Source of the DNA: an uncultured Flavobacteriales bacterium
Lineage (GTDB): Bacteria > Bacteroidota > Bacteroidia > Flavobacteriales_D > Sanyastnellaceae
Reading direction: 5' to 3'
Length of the DNA: 39,223 bases
Assembly (NCBI GenBank): GCA_943787435.1
Contig: CALSMK010000004.1
Span: 1 to 39,223 of the forward strand
Shown here in pieces: positions 1 through 8,441 of the stretch. The translations under genes were made by a program, and so were the position numbers. How positions within the stretch are numbered: the stretch's first letter is position 1; each line of letters starts with the position of its first letter. The notes under the pieces were generated by a model that was not told the DNA's origin, did no database searches, and saw nothing but the letters and a program-made list of their open reading frames with translations.

Positions 1-441
1 GTTCACCAATCCCGCTCCGTTGGAAGAACCGATGAGCCGAATGTGTCCGGCATCCACGTTGTCGAAAGAGGTCAATTGTGAAATGAGATCGGACAACATG
101 GCCATGTCTGGGGCCTCGCTGTTTTCTCCGCACATGTTCCAAGAATTGAGGTAGCCAGTGGGCGCAACCAGAATGTGATTCGACAGCAAATTGCCGCCTA
201 GATTCAGCATTTGAGGGCCATTCCCGCCGTTGCCATGGAGTATGATGCCCACAGGGAATCCTTCCGATGGTGGATTCATCGCAGGCACCGAAACCGCCAA
301 AGGGTAACTCCAGCCATTGGGTTGTTGTGACCAGGATTGGACAAGGCTCAGGTCATCTGCAGAGGAAAGCGATTGTCCAAAAGCCGTGGACATCGAACCC
401 AAGGTCATCGCGACCGCCAACCAATTCCTGAATACCATCAT
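1..441 (-). CDS. Secreted alpha/beta hydrolase (esterase/PHB-depolymerase-like), C-terminus outside window
   Basis: The reading frame is open from ATG at 441 to the window edge, giving 147 codons of N-terminal sequence. It starts with a Sec signal peptide (MMVFRNWLAVAMTLGSMSTA, cut near AFGQ). After about 40 residues comes a strand followed by ILHGNGGNG, which fits the oxyanion-hole HG region of alpha/beta hydrolases. GSSNGAG close to the edge fits the nucleophile elbow G-x-S-x-G. The domain order matches exported polyhydroxybutyrate-depolymerase or feruloyl-esterase-like proteins, but the catalytic Asp and His lie outside the window, so the substrate is unknown. A second in-frame ATG directly follows the first. 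A TATTTTTG box ends one base before the ATG, suggesting a leaderless or nearly leaderless transcript. Confidence 0.72.
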   Translation of the reverse strand, partial: MMVFRNWLAVAMTLGSMSTAFGQSLSSADDLSLVQSWSQQPNGWSYPLAVSVPAMNPPSEGFPVGIILHGNGGNGPQMLNLGGNLLSNHILVAPTGYLNSWNMCGENSEAPDMAMLSDLISQLTSFDNVDAGHIRLIGSSNGAGLVN

Positions 442-442
442 G

Positions 443-450
443 CAAAAATA
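443..450 (-). promoter_or_regulatory. Putative Bacteroidota -7 promoter box, TATTTTTG
   Basis: On the minus strand the bases read TATTTTTG, a perfect match to the Bacteroidota sigma-70 -7 consensus TAnnTTTG. One base separates it from the ATGATG start of the hydrolase gene. I see no clear TTG at -33, so the call rests on the -7 match and the position. Confidence 0.4.
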
Positions 451-483
451 AACGGGCGAAAAGACCCACGGTTTAACCGCGCA

Positions 484-2466
484 TCAGTTTTTCAAGAGGC
501 GTTGGACGGATGAAATACCCCCATTCACATCCGTCAAGTGAAGCAAATAAGGACCAGCGGGAATGGAGGTCAGGTCCCATGTGCAGTGGTTGCTGACCAC
601 GGCGTGCCTGGCCACAATCCGACCCGAGGCATCACGCAACACGGCTTCTCCCCCGAGCCAACGGGTCTGCACTTGCCATTCAATTCCATGGAGGAATGGG
701 TTGGGCCAAACCTTCCACCCCCCCGGCACCACCGCCTCTTCTATTCCAACAAAAGAGACTGGTACACTCTCTACGCCTGGACAATCCTGAAAATCGGTCA
801 CCCAAACGGTGTAGACCCCCTCCCCTGGATTGGGCAATGTGCTTTCTGTGGCGCCTTCAATGGGCCCCGCGCTGTTCCACCATTGATGGCTTTCATCCTC
901 AGAATCGCTCACCAAATTGCCACCCTCGTCCTGAATGACCTCCGGCACATCCACTGGCCAGCAAACAAGCAAGGAGTCACTCGAAATGGAGCATCCAAGG
1001 GCCGATTCAGACTGCACTTGGTACCAACCACTGGCCAGGGGGAACCAGGTGTCCCCTTGCGCAAAAAGCGTGTCCTGGGCCTCTCCATTGAACTGCCAAA
1101 GCCACCAGTCCAAATTGGCTTCAGAAACCAATGCCATTGGCGAACCATTCGCCTCGACCAACTCCAATGCCAATTCGCCGTTCGGCATGCAAAACAGAAG
1201 GCTGTCCGACTCTGCTGAACAGCCCAAGCTGTCCAAACCGGACACCACATACCAACCACTTTCACTGGGCGCATAATCAGGGTCACTGCCCGGAAAAACC
1301 AGGTCGCCATTCAGCCACCATTGGTACTGAATCAACCCCTCTTCTGTGCAAGTCAAGGTGACCTCATCCGACTGCACAACACCGACTTCGGGAAGCGGAT
1401 TGACCAGCACCTGTGCGGTGTCCGATACCATCACCACAGGGGCCAGCCCGATGGTCAGTTGCGCATTGCTCGGGTTGGCATCGATGCCAATGGTCCCTGG
1501 TCCATTTGGAGAGAATGGCGCCCACCCCAACCAGTCATCTCCATCGAGCAAGTCTTCGTCATAAAAATCAATGGAATAAGGCGGATTGCTCAGCACGATG
1601 CCCAATCCGCCCCACGTTCCAGAGGTGGTGGCATCTAGGGTACTCGAGGTGTAAACCACAGATTCATTCCCATCCTTGAGCGTGAAATAAGGATCTGGAT
1701 TTCCGAAAAAGTCATCCCAACCTCCCCCTCCAGTAGAGAACAGCTGGACTTGGTCCAACACTTGGTTTAAAATGGTGGTCTCGAGAACAACCTCGTAAGC
1801 GCCGGGCTCATCAAAAGGGATTTGAGACAAAGTCGGTCCCGTCAACACATTCCCCCCATCAAACACCCAAGTGTGATCAGTGATTTGATTGCCTTCGCCA
1901 AAAACAGAGGCCTCAAAGTCAGCCAACACCACACCACAGCCCGCGGATGGAGAAAAGGAAAAAGAGCTGGTGCCTCCTGCCCCAGGTTCAACAATCAGGC
2001 CGAGTGAAAATGCCTGTGGCACGTCTTGCTCAAACCCAAGGGCTGTGACCACCGCCATGATGCTGATTTGAACCTCGAAGACACCAGAAAATGTAGGGAC
2101 ACCGCACAAGGTGGCACAGCCGCTGTTTTGGCCCGAGGCCGGCTCGTAGAATCCATCTGGATCATCCAATTCGATGTCCATTCCAGGGGGCAGACCTGTG
2201 ATGCTCGCCACATTGACGCTGTTCAAGGTGGCCACCAACCCCGACCCAGGATCCGTGATTTCGGCAGGAAGGAAAAACGTGATCACCGATTCATAAGCCT
2301 CTCCAGCAATCCCCGCAGGCAATTCCAAGGGACACAAGGTGGGGAATCCATCGCTGGACGAACAGTTCGGGTCTGCGTCACACTCCTCGCATTGAGCGAG
2401 TCCGAACCATGAGTGGCCCCAAAAAGCCAACGTCAAAAACAGAATGCGGTAGAAGGCGTCTTTCAC
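484..2466 (-). CDS. Secreted PKD-type protein with T9SS sorting domain
   Basis: The protein has about 660 residues. The open frame extends to a TTG at 2547, but the signal peptide (VKDAFYRILFLTLAFWGHSW, cut after GLAQ) begins at a GTG at 2466, which I take as the start. No in-frame ATG precedes it. Residues about 45-165 look like a putative Ig/cadherin-like domain. A PKD-like fold follows (HTWVFDGG, then FDEPGAYEVVLETT). The middle holds repeated units shaped like QYQWWLNGD ... YAPSESGWYVVSGLDSLGCS, about three copies, resembling Ig-like repeats of Bacteroidota surface proteins. The end (VWPNPFLHGIEW ... LRDASGRIVARH ... IPAGPYLLHL) is a typical T9SS type A sorting domain. It is probably exported across the outer membrane and anchored. 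No enzymatic motif is visible. Confidence 0.82.
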   Translation of the reverse strand: MKDAFYRILFLTLAFWGHSWFGLAQCEECDADPNCSSSDGFPTLCPLELPAGIAGEAYESVITFFLPAEITDPGSGLVATLNSVNVASITGLPPGMDIELDDPDGFYEPASGQNSGCATLCGVPTFSGVFEVQISIMAVVTALGFEQDVPQAFSLGLIVEPGAGGTSSFSFSPSAGCGVVLADFEASVFGEGNQITDHTWVFDGGNVLTGPTLSQIPFDEPGAYEVVLETTILNQVLDQVQLFSTGGGGWDDFFGNPDPYFTLKDGNESVVYTSSTLDATTSGTWGGLGIVLSNPPYSIDFYDEDLLDGDDWLGWAPFSPNGPGTIGIDANPSNAQLTIGLAPVVMVSDTAQVLVNPLPEVGVVQSDEVTLTCTEEGLIQYQWWLNGDLVFPGSDPDYAPSESGWYVVSGLDSLGCSAESDSLLFCMPNGELALELVEANGSPMALVSEANLDWWLWQFNGEAQDTLFAQGDTWFPLASGWYQVQSESALGCSISSDSLLVCWPVDVPEVIQDEGGNLVSDSEDESHQWWNSAGPIEGATESTLPNPGEGVYTVWVTDFQDCPGVESVPVSFVGIEEAVVPGGWKVWPNPFLHGIEWQVQTRWLGGEAVLRDASGRIVARHAVVSNHCTWDLTSIPAGPYLLHLTDVNGGISSVQRLLKN

Positions 2467-2576
2467 CCCCTTAAGATGCACATTTCCAATGGAACCCCCC
2501 TTGAATGTTCCCAATCCAGCGTCAACCTCGATACTGAAAAGACGCAAAATGGCGCAAGCCCCTGCTTAACGAAGGT

Positions 2577-2888
2577 TCAAAGACCAGAGAGCCGGCTGTA
2601 TGCCCCTGCGTTGTGCACTTTCTGAAACCCCTGCTCCTTCATCCATTTCGCGGCCATTCCACTGCGATTCCCGCTGCGGCAAAACAAATAATATGTCTTG
2701 GATTTGTCGAATGATGCAACAGACGACTGAAAACCGCCGCCCAGCCAATCCACGACTCGAGCACCTGACAAAGAACCGGACTTTACTTCCCCGGGGGTGC
2801 GACAATCAATCACTTCACAGTGGGCGTCCTTCAAGGCGAACTGAACATCCTGAGGCGAACATTCACTCTTGGATTTAAAACCAAACAT
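2577..2888 (-). CDS. Rhodanese-like domain protein
   Basis: A 103-residue single-domain rhodanese. The open frame reaches a TTG at 2930, but the ATG at 2888 (MFGFKSKSECSPQDVQ) gives the usual length and start. The CDC25/rhodanese signature is present: VIDCRTPGE near residues 27-34, and the active-site loop CRSGNRSG with the sulfur-carrying Cys near residue 70. The family moves sulfane sulfur to thiophilic acceptors; this small cytosolic type has no known specific partner. It lies in the same orientation as the T9SS gene downstream (110 bases apart) and the HTH-like gene upstream (78 bases apart), which does not reveal a function. Confidence 0.88.
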   Translation of the reverse strand: MFGFKSKSECSPQDVQFALKDAHCEVIDCRTPGEVKSGSLSGARVVDWLGGGFQSSVASFDKSKTYYLFCRSGNRSGMAAKWMKEQGFQKVHNAGAYSRLSGL

Positions 2889-2966
2889 GTCTGTTTTTTT
2901 CGCAAGATGGCAGTCCTGCAGCCCATCCAATGTGAGTTAGGTTGCACAAGCCCCTTCCCAGCGGTC

Positions 2967-4199
2967 TCAATCACAATAACCACCCAACCAACTTTTGGAC
3001 AGCCGCGAATAATTCAAACCGACCCGCAAAGTTTCCATGGCACCCCGATCCATGGGCATGTCCAATTCCGAAATCAATCGAAGCCAAATCAATTCGACAA
3101 ATTCACGGTATCCGATTCTGATTTGCATCAAATCAAATTGACCCACCACTTCACGCGCCTCAAGGTGACGTCCGTTGAGCACCAAATGTGCCAATTGCAC
3201 CAAGAGAAAAACGTGGCGGTGATGATATTCGAAATAAACCAAGTTCTTGTCTTCAAAGCTCAAGTCCTCGATGAGCCATTTGATCAAGTCCCGGTTTCCT
3301 GAGATGAGTGCGAAAAATGAAATCTCATGAATCCAAATGATGGACACCGGAAACTGTTTTGTGGCCGACCCATGAATCCGCTCCCAAAGCCCATCAAAAT
3401 CGCACTCGCCTGCCATGCAATGCACAGCGAAAACCCGGCTCCTCAGGATGGGGTGTAAACCTTGAATCAACTCATCTGGCCAATCGAATGAGGGCAGGGC
3501 CTCCTGATTTAAAAAAGCCCGGAAACCATGGATGCATTGCGCAAAAACATCCACATCCGCAGCCCGGCTTTTCTTCCTGACCAAATCTGTCCATTCGCCG
3601 TAAAAACCATTCAAATTGGTATAGTCCACAAATGTGGAATACACACATTCCAAAAAGTTGAGGTTGGCCAGCAATTCCACTTCACGCAGTTGAATTTTCC
3701 GAAACAACAACCCTACCGCAGTCCCAAAGTGGAGCTGATGCGAATACTCCCAACCTAAGACTTGAAAGCTGCTCGAATCGAACAACCCCGCAAACTTTTC
3801 TTGCTGTCCTGTCAGCAACAACTCACGAGACAACTGAATGAGCAAGTCCATTCTCTCGGCGTGATCGGATGCCGACTCTACGGCTTCTAAAATGTCCGGA
3901 ACCGAACCTGAATCCAGCAAGTAGAACATTTGCTCCGATGCATTCCAGCGCGCAACCACAGAGGAGGACAAGCAAAATTCCTGATAATCCACAAATCCAC
4001 AGAAGGCCGCGAGGACGTCCAAAGTCTGCCGCCTGGGTTTCACTGCGCTGGCCATGCCATACAAACGTCTCAAGGTGTTGTAACTGACGAATTCATCGGT
4101 GACCTCTAAAATCAAATCAGACAAGACCTCACAATCCCCACGATTCCGAATCGGAATCCCCGCCTTGTCTCTGACTGCCACCAGCAACCGCTCCTGCAT
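2967..4199 (-). CDS. Uncharacterised protein with HTH-like N-terminal domain
   Basis: A protein of 410 residues, starting at ATG 4199; the frame continues to a TTG at 4214 that I do not favour. Residues about 1-75 carry a pattern I associate with a Bacteroidota-specific N-terminal domain: ERLLVAVRDKAG, then VSYNTLRRLYGM, then PRRQTLDVLAAFCGF, resembling a small helix-turn-helix fold. The remaining 330 residues are mostly predicted helical, with no signal peptide and no enzyme motif, and might be TPR-like repeats. I do not recognise the whole family. A perfect 7-base inverted repeat ends one base before the ATG, so autoregulation is possible. The HTH interpretation is inference. Confidence 0.7.
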   Translation of the reverse strand: MQERLLVAVRDKAGIPIRNRGDCEVLSDLILEVTDEFVSYNTLRRLYGMASAVKPRRQTLDVLAAFCGFVDYQEFCLSSSVVARWNASEQMFYLLDSGSVPDILEAVESASDHAERMDLLIQLSRELLLTGQQEKFAGLFDSSSFQVLGWEYSHQLHFGTAVGLLFRKIQLREVELLANLNFLECVYSTFVDYTNLNGFYGEWTDLVRKKSRAADVDVFAQCIHGFRAFLNQEALPSFDWPDELIQGLHPILRSRVFAVHCMAGECDFDGLWERIHGSATKQFPVSIIWIHEISFFALISGNRDLIKWLIEDLSFEDKNLVYFEYHHRHVFLLVQLAHLVLNGRHLEAREVVGQFDLMQIRIGYREFVELIWLRLISELDMPMDRGAMETLRVGLNYSRLSKSWLGGYCD

Positions 4200-4200
4200 G

Positions 4201-4220
4201 ACACAATGTACCAATTGTGT
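4201..4220. promoter_or_regulatory. Perfect inverted repeat abutting the start of the HTH-like gene
   Basis: ACACAAT (4201-4207) and ATTGTGT (4214-4220) form perfect 7-base arms around GTACCA. The repeat ends one base upstream of the ATG at 4199 on the minus strand, where an operator or a translation-blocking hairpin would sit. The rest of 4221-4449 contains no gene that I can support. Confidence 0.3.
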
Positions 4221-4449
4221 ATCAATTTTGAGGCAGCCATGAAGTTAGTTTGCCCCGAGTGGTTTGTTATCGAACCATCTCAAGTGCAGCTCTTCCTTGC
4301 TGACAATCTAAATCTTCGCTGTTCTCTAATCACAGAGGCAGTTCCCCCATGCCACAGAGGGGAATCAAACCCTGTTGGCTGAATTGCATGTTCATCACGC
4401 AAGTGTTGCGGCGACTACCGGGGGCAATTCAAATCAAAACGGCCGTACC

Positions 4450-4475
4450 CGTGTACTTTGTACACGACTGTTTTT
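4450..4475 (+). promoter_or_regulatory. Inverted repeat with T-run upstream of fabH
   Basis: CGTGTAC (4450-4456), spacer TTT, GTACACG (4460-4466), then a run of five T at 4471-4475. The 7-base perfect arms with a 3-base loop could be an operator for the fabH-fabI unit or a short terminator-like hairpin in its leader. It lies about 50 bases before the fabH ATG. Confidence 0.35.
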
Positions 4476-4525
4476 CAGGGGAATAGGACGCTTTTCGCCC
4501 TATCATTGCCCACCCTTTGCCTATC

Positions 4526-5497
4526 ATGCCCAACGCGATCATCCTCGGAACCGGTTCCTGTGTTCCCGACAAAGTCTTATCCAACCATCACTTTGAGAAA
4601 GTTGGGTCCAACGATGCTTGGATTCAGCAGCGTCTTGGCATCAAAGAAAGACGCGTGGTCGACGGCCAAACCACAAGTGACCTGGCAGCTGGCGCTGCAG
4701 AGAATGCATTAAAAAGCGCAGGACTTCTCCCCAGCGACATTGACCTCATTGTCCTGGCCACCGCCACTCCAGACAGACCTGCCCCCGCAACGGCATGTGC
4801 TGTCCAAGAAAAAATCGGTGCAACCAAAGCCGTGGCCTTTGACATTTCGGCTGTGTGTTCTGGAGCCTTGTTTGCCTTGTCGACAGGTTGTCAGTACATC
4901 CAAAGCGGGATGTACAAGAACGTCATGGTCATCGGTGCAGACACCTTCTCGAACATCACCGATTGGAACCGCAGAGACTCTGTCTTTTTTGGCGATGGTG
5001 CTGGGGCCATTGTGCTGACCGCCACAGAAGAAGACCGTGGCTTCTTGAAGTTTGAGTTGCACAGCGACGGTTCCGGAAAAGAAGGATTTACAGTCCCGGC
5101 TGGAGGATGCGAAATCCCGACCACCCCGGACACATTGAGCCAAGGGCTTCATTGTTTTCAAATGGACGGAAAAGCCGTTTTTGAGACCGCCACAGGACAT
5201 GTTCCTGGCACCATTGAATCTGTCTTGAAGCAATGCGGATTGTCCATCGGAGACATTCATTGCATGCTTCCGCATCAACCCAGCATCAGAATCCTTGAAG
5301 AAATCGCCCGTCGGGTGAACCTTCCTTGGGAGAAAGTCCGGACCAACATGGACCGATACGCGAACACATCAGGTGGAACCATACCCATTGTATTGGATGA
5401 GACCTGGCGTTCCGAAACCTTTCATCCTGGCGATCACATTTTGTTTGCTGCCGTTGGCGCAGGATGGACATGGGGCGCCGCCATATACAAGTGCTGA
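4526..5497 (+). CDS. fabH: Beta-ketoacyl-ACP synthase III (KAS III)
   Basis: 323 residues, the normal length for FabH. KAS III condenses acetyl-CoA (or a short branched acyl-CoA) with malonyl-ACP to start fatty-acid synthesis in the cytosol. The Cys-His-Asn triad is visible: C111 in SAVCSGALFAL, H250 in MLPHQPSIRI, and N280 in RYANTSGGTIP. The glycine-rich FGDGAGAIVL and the terminal VGAGWTWGA are also family hallmarks. I chose the ATG at 4526, preceded by an upstream in-frame TTG at 4517. The next gene, fabI-like, starts two bases after the stop, so the two are almost certainly co-transcribed. Bacteroidota often carry more than one KAS III, so this could be a paralogue serving a special lipid. 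Confidence 0.93.
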   Translation: MPNAIILGTGSCVPDKVLSNHHFEKVGSNDAWIQQRLGIKERRVVDGQTTSDLAAGAAENALKSAGLLPSDIDLIVLATATPDRPAPATACAVQEKIGATKAVAFDISAVCSGALFALSTGCQYIQSGMYKNVMVIGADTFSNITDWNRRDSVFFGDGAGAIVLTATEEDRGFLKFELHSDGSGKEGFTVPAGGCEIPTTPDTLSQGLHCFQMDGKAVFETATGHVPGTIESVLKQCGLSIGDIHCMLPHQPSIRILEEIARRVNLPWEKVRTNMDRYANTSGGTIPIVLDETWRSETFHPGDHILFAAVGAGWTWGAAIYKC

Positions 5498-5499
5498 AC

Positions 5500-6324
5500 A
5501 TGCTCGAAAACAAACGTTTCCTGATCACCGGCATCTCTGATGCAGGATCACTCGCCATTCACGCAGCCAAAGCCATCATGGAACGCGGTGGCCGCGTGGT
5601 ATGCGCAGGGCTGGGTGTCACGCCTCACCATGGAGACCTCTCGGAAAAAGCCAAGGCTTATCTGAGCGTCAATGAACAAGCGTTCCGCGATGCCGTCAGA
5701 CAAGAACTCGGAGAAGACACTCCAGTCTACATTCTGGACGCCACACAAGAAAGCAGCATGGTGGACCTGGCTGCCTCATTGAGTGCGGACGGCATGCTGC
5801 TCGATGGATTCCTGCATTCCATCGCCATGGACCGAACCATCCGGAACAAACAGGTCAAGCCACTTTTAGAGGTGACGCAAGAGGAGTTCTGTGACACGTT
5901 GGGTGTTTCTGCATTCTCTTTGGTGAGGATCACCCATCACTTGCTGCATTCAGGCGTATTGCAAGCGGGCTCTTCGATTTGCTCATTGAGCTACATCGCG
6001 GCCGAAAAGGTGACCTTCCACCCCTACCGAAACATGAGCGTGGCCAAAGCCGCGCTGGAACGCATCACCATTGAGTTGGCCGATGAATTGGGCCGAAGCC
6101 ATGGGATACGCGTGAATGCACTTCGCTTCTCTCCCTACTTGGGAAGCAAAGCAGGAACGGCCACTTTGGAGCCTCAAGATGTGGCCAAGGCAGAAGAAAT
6201 GAGTCCTCTGGGCAATGCCCTCCCCCGCGATTTGGCGCTGGAAATTGCCCACTTGATGCAGCCCGGCCTGCGGATCACAGGAGAGATTCGACACATCGAC
6301 GGCGGATATCACATTACAGGGTAA
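5500..6324 (+). CDS. fabI: Enoyl-ACP reductase (FabI-like SDR)
   Basis: 274 residues, from the ATG at 5500 right after fabH. It reduces the trans-2 double bond of enoyl-ACP with NAD(P)H, the last step of each elongation cycle. The FabI version of the nucleotide-binding loop is present ([14 protein letters not shown], near residues 10-23), as is LSYIAAEK followed by Y-R-N-M-S-V-A-K, the Tyr-x6-Lys active site that separates FabI from ordinary SDRs (Tyr-x3-Lys). The C-terminal [12 protein letters not shown] fits as well. The segment from about residue 40 to 85 is longer and more divergent than in classical FabI, so this may be a second reductase that works with the adjacent FabH. The open frame extends back to 5464 inside fabH, but the ATG at 5500 is clearly better. 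Confidence 0.85.
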   Translation: MLENKRFLITGISDAGSLAIHAAKAIMERGGRVVCAGLGVTPHHGDLSEKAKAYLSVNEQAFRDAVRQELGEDTPVYILDATQESSMVDLAASLSADGMLLDGFLHSIAMDRTIRNKQVKPLLEVTQEEFCDTLGVSAFSLVRITHHLLHSGVLQAGSSICSLSYIAAEKVTFHPYRNMSVAKAALERITIELADELGRSHGIRVNALRFSPYLGSKAGTATLEPQDVAKAEEMSPLGNALPRDLALEIAHLMQPGLRITGEIRHIDGGYHITG

Positions 6325-6356
6325 AACGGACCCCAAGGGAGGTTTGTGGATATTGC

Positions 6357-6713
6357 GTGACCAAACTTTGGTCATGTCCGAATTCCCCCCCCTGCCCCAT
6401 GTGCCAATCGATCTATACCTATGAAGATCGCTTGGTCCTCACATGTCCGGAATGTGCCCACAGCTGGAGCGCGGTCCAGGACGATGACGAGGAAAAATCT
6501 GCCGTGATCAAGGACGCCAATGGCAATCCGCTTCAGGACGGAGACGATGTGATTGTGATCAAAGACCTAAAGGTGAAAGGCGCTTCCAAACCCGTCAAAG
6601 GCGGAACCAAAGTCCGCAACATCAGGCTGGTGGAAGGAGACCATGACATTTCCTGCAAAATTGACGGATTTGGAGCCATGGGGCTCAAGTCCCAATTCGT
6701 GCGGAAAGCCTAA
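6357..6713 (+). CDS. PhnA/YjdM-family zinc-ribbon protein
   Basis: 118 residues starting with GTG at 6357, the only start that keeps the first zinc knuckle. The N-terminus has two Cys pairs (CPMC near residue 14 and CPEC near 30), followed by AHSW, which form a zinc ribbon. The PhnA domain follows with [43 protein letters not shown] and [13 protein letters not shown], all diagnostic. The family was once named for alkylphosphonate use, but it is not the phosphonoacetate hydrolase, and its function is unknown. It follows the fabI-like gene by 32 bases in the same direction, so it may be part of the same transcript. Confidence 0.93.
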   Translation: MTKLWSCPNSPPCPMCQSIYTYEDRLVLTCPECAHSWSAVQDDDEEKSAVIKDANGNPLQDGDDVIVIKDLKVKGASKPVKGGTKVRNIRLVEGDHDISCKIDGFGAMGLKSQFVRKA

Positions 6714-6792
6714 CAAAGCGGGATTCCGGGCGCCTTTTATCTGCGATTGTTGGTCTGGAGCCTCATCAAAGTTTAGTGCCCCCAAGAACGGC

Positions 6793-7297
6793 TCAGGCGC
6801 CTTGCCTTCCAAATTCGAGGGCGACAAGGTTCGAGTCATTCGAATGTCGGCACGGTCGGTAGACGCAGTCTGCAGGCCACAGGCGTACCACCTCGAACCC
6901 AAACTTGCGATAGAGGTGCAGCGCGCTTTGCAGTTTGGTGTGGGAATACAACTCCAACACCTCCAGCTCAAGCGACTCGCAATGCGCCAGAGCAAACGAC
7001 ATAAGCCGATGACCAATCCCTTTGGACTGCCAGTCCTCCCGGACCGCCATCTTGTTGAGCTCCATGGAAGCGGGGGCCGTGGGCGTGAGGCGCAAATGTG
7101 GCCACCACCTCTTCGCCCATCGTGCCAAAAAAGATGTGCCCGCCCTTGTCAAGCACCATCTCTCGGGGGTTCTGGAGCACCTTCAAGTCATAAGGCTCAA
7201 TTAAAAAATGCGCCTCCAACCAAGCCTTGTTCAGCTCATAAAATGAAGCGGCATAGCGCGGCTGGTAAGCCACAATCTTCAGTTCAGAAATGTCCAT
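6793..7297 (-). pseudogene. GNAT-family N-acetyltransferase with a one-base frameshift
   Basis: Two overlapping frames encode the two halves of one acetyltransferase. The first, from ATG 7297, gives YQPRYAASFYELNKAWLEAH ... GGHIFFGTMGEEVVAT. The second frame supplies ASMELNKMAVREDWQSKGIG, which contains the acetyl-CoA-binding R/Q-x-x-G-x-G/A loop, and the terminal motif ALHLYRKFGFEVV. Removing one base from the three-A run at 7094-7096 (a T in the coding strand) joins them into a 167-residue protein of ordinary GNAT length, with no residues missing between GEEVVAT and MELNKMAV. The substrate is unknown. Either the gene is recently broken or the base is a sequencing error. Confidence 0.85.
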
Positions 7298-7330
7298 TTG
7301 AACGAGGTGTGTAGGGGGCAGTTGGCCCGT

Positions 7331-8338
7331 TTACTGACGTGGTCCACCCATCTCCTGACGTGAAGTTCCATCGCTGTACCGACAAATGAACAACCGGTTT
7401 GGCGTCCCTTCGAAAACGGCCAAGGGCACCACTTTGCCCGCCAGGTCCAACACCTCAATGAGCACGCGCTCCGGATGCCCCTCCTCCACCGCTCCAGCCG
7501 CAGTCGGACAATATTGGCCGTCGGGGGCCTGCAATGGAAGTTGGTATTGTGGCGCGGTAATCAAGGCGTGGACCAACACGTCTGTGGATTCCAGCAATGC
7601 GGGCGAGTACAGCTCCCACTCATCGGCAATGCCGTCGGCGGTCTCTGCATCATCCAAGATGCCCATCTCAGTCACCGTGGCCCAATAGAGGTACTCGATG
7701 GCCATGCACCCGTAGTCACACGTCTCGTCGTCGTAATGGTACCAAGCCGCTTCAGGGTACGCCTCGGGCACTACCAAAAACTGACCTGAACGGGCCACAT
7801 CCATGGCTTCCGACAACAAGGAGCTGCCCGGTTCCAAGCCAAAAGCTGCAGGGTACATCTCCACGTGTCCGACGTGATGAAGGGTGTGCAGCACCTCTTC
7901 TACCGTGGCATCTGCGCCCCAATATCCGGGCTGAGAAGGGTCGATTTCGTCGGCATAGAGCACCGCAGAAATCCCGTCGCCCTCGTATTCGTTCCAGAGG
8001 TCCTCTTCGGCAGGAGACCCTTCGTATGCCAAGACAGGCATCAGCGCGCCACCGGCAGCCAAGACAGACTGCAGTTGGGGGTCATCGGCCACACCGTCTT
8101 CATCTTGGTCGAGCAAATCCGCCACCACACTCGCCACATGCAACAATTTTGCTTGGGAAAGCACCGGCTCGGCCACGACATGAAAGCACTCGAGTACGTG
8201 TACCGATTGGGTGAACCGAGCGAAAGCGGGTTGATCAGAGAACGGATTGTCCTCCACAGGCAAGCACACGTTGTTCTGCGCGGAACAACCGAGCCACATG
8301 GATGACGCCAGTAAAACAAGGACCACAGGGTTCTTCAT
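7331..8338 (-). CDS. Secreted protein of unknown function with EF-hand-like loop
   Basis: 335 residues from ATG 8338; an ATG at 8359 is also in frame, but the 8338 start directly begins the signal peptide (MKNPVVLVLLASSMWLGCSA). Near residue 75, DQDEDGVADD has the calcium-loop spacing D-x-D-x-D-G. VEEVLHTLHHVGHVEMYP (near residues 140-160) holds several His residues that could bind a metal. Many acidic residues and several Cys are present. The C-terminal 45 residues (VLIEVLDLAGKVVP ... LFICRYSDGTS) resemble the end of the choice-of-anchor-B protein at 37614 and may be a short sorting signal. I do not recognise the family, and peptidase activity is only a guess. Confidence 0.72.
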   Translation of the reverse strand: MKNPVVLVLLASSMWLGCSAQNNVCLPVEDNPFSDQPAFARFTQSVHVLECFHVVAEPVLSQAKLLHVASVVADLLDQDEDGVADDPQLQSVLAAGGALMPVLAYEGSPAEEDLWNEYEGDGISAVLYADEIDPSQPGYWGADATVEEVLHTLHHVGHVEMYPAAFGLEPGSSLLSEAMDVARSGQFLVVPEAYPEAAWYHYDDETCDYGCMAIEYLYWATVTEMGILDDAETADGIADEWELYSPALLESTDVLVHALITAPQYQLPLQAPDGQYCPTAAGAVEEGHPERVLIEVLDLAGKVVPLAVFEGTPNRLFICRYSDGTSRQEMGGPRQ

Positions 8339-8411
8339 TGTTGCTGAAGATGGGGACATCTCCGAAAAATATCACCGTGGCCCACAATGAACTTCGGCCT
8401 CTTGTCACAGG

Positions 8412-8441
8412 TTCTATCTCGAATTGTATGTAGAGATAGAA
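8412..8441. promoter_or_regulatory. Perfect 9-base inverted repeat directly before the fasciclin gene
   Basis: TTCTATCTC (8412-8420) and GAGATAGAA (8433-8441) are exact reverse complements around a 12-base loop, and the right arm touches the ATG at 8442. It could be an operator or an RNA hairpin controlling translation of the downstream gene. There is no T-run, so it is not a usual terminator. It lies in the gap between two divergent genes and could also affect the gene at 8338. Confidence 0.45.

Noticed and set aside
2467-2547. Upstream TTG start of the T9SS gene at 2547
   Set aside because: It would put 27 residues before the signal peptide; the GTG at 2466 begins the signal peptide directly.
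4340-4375. tRNA T-arm-like sequence on the minus strand (GGGTTTGATTCCC)
   Set aside because: No matching acceptor stem, anticodon arm or D-arm can be folded around it; the T-stem itself has a mismatch.
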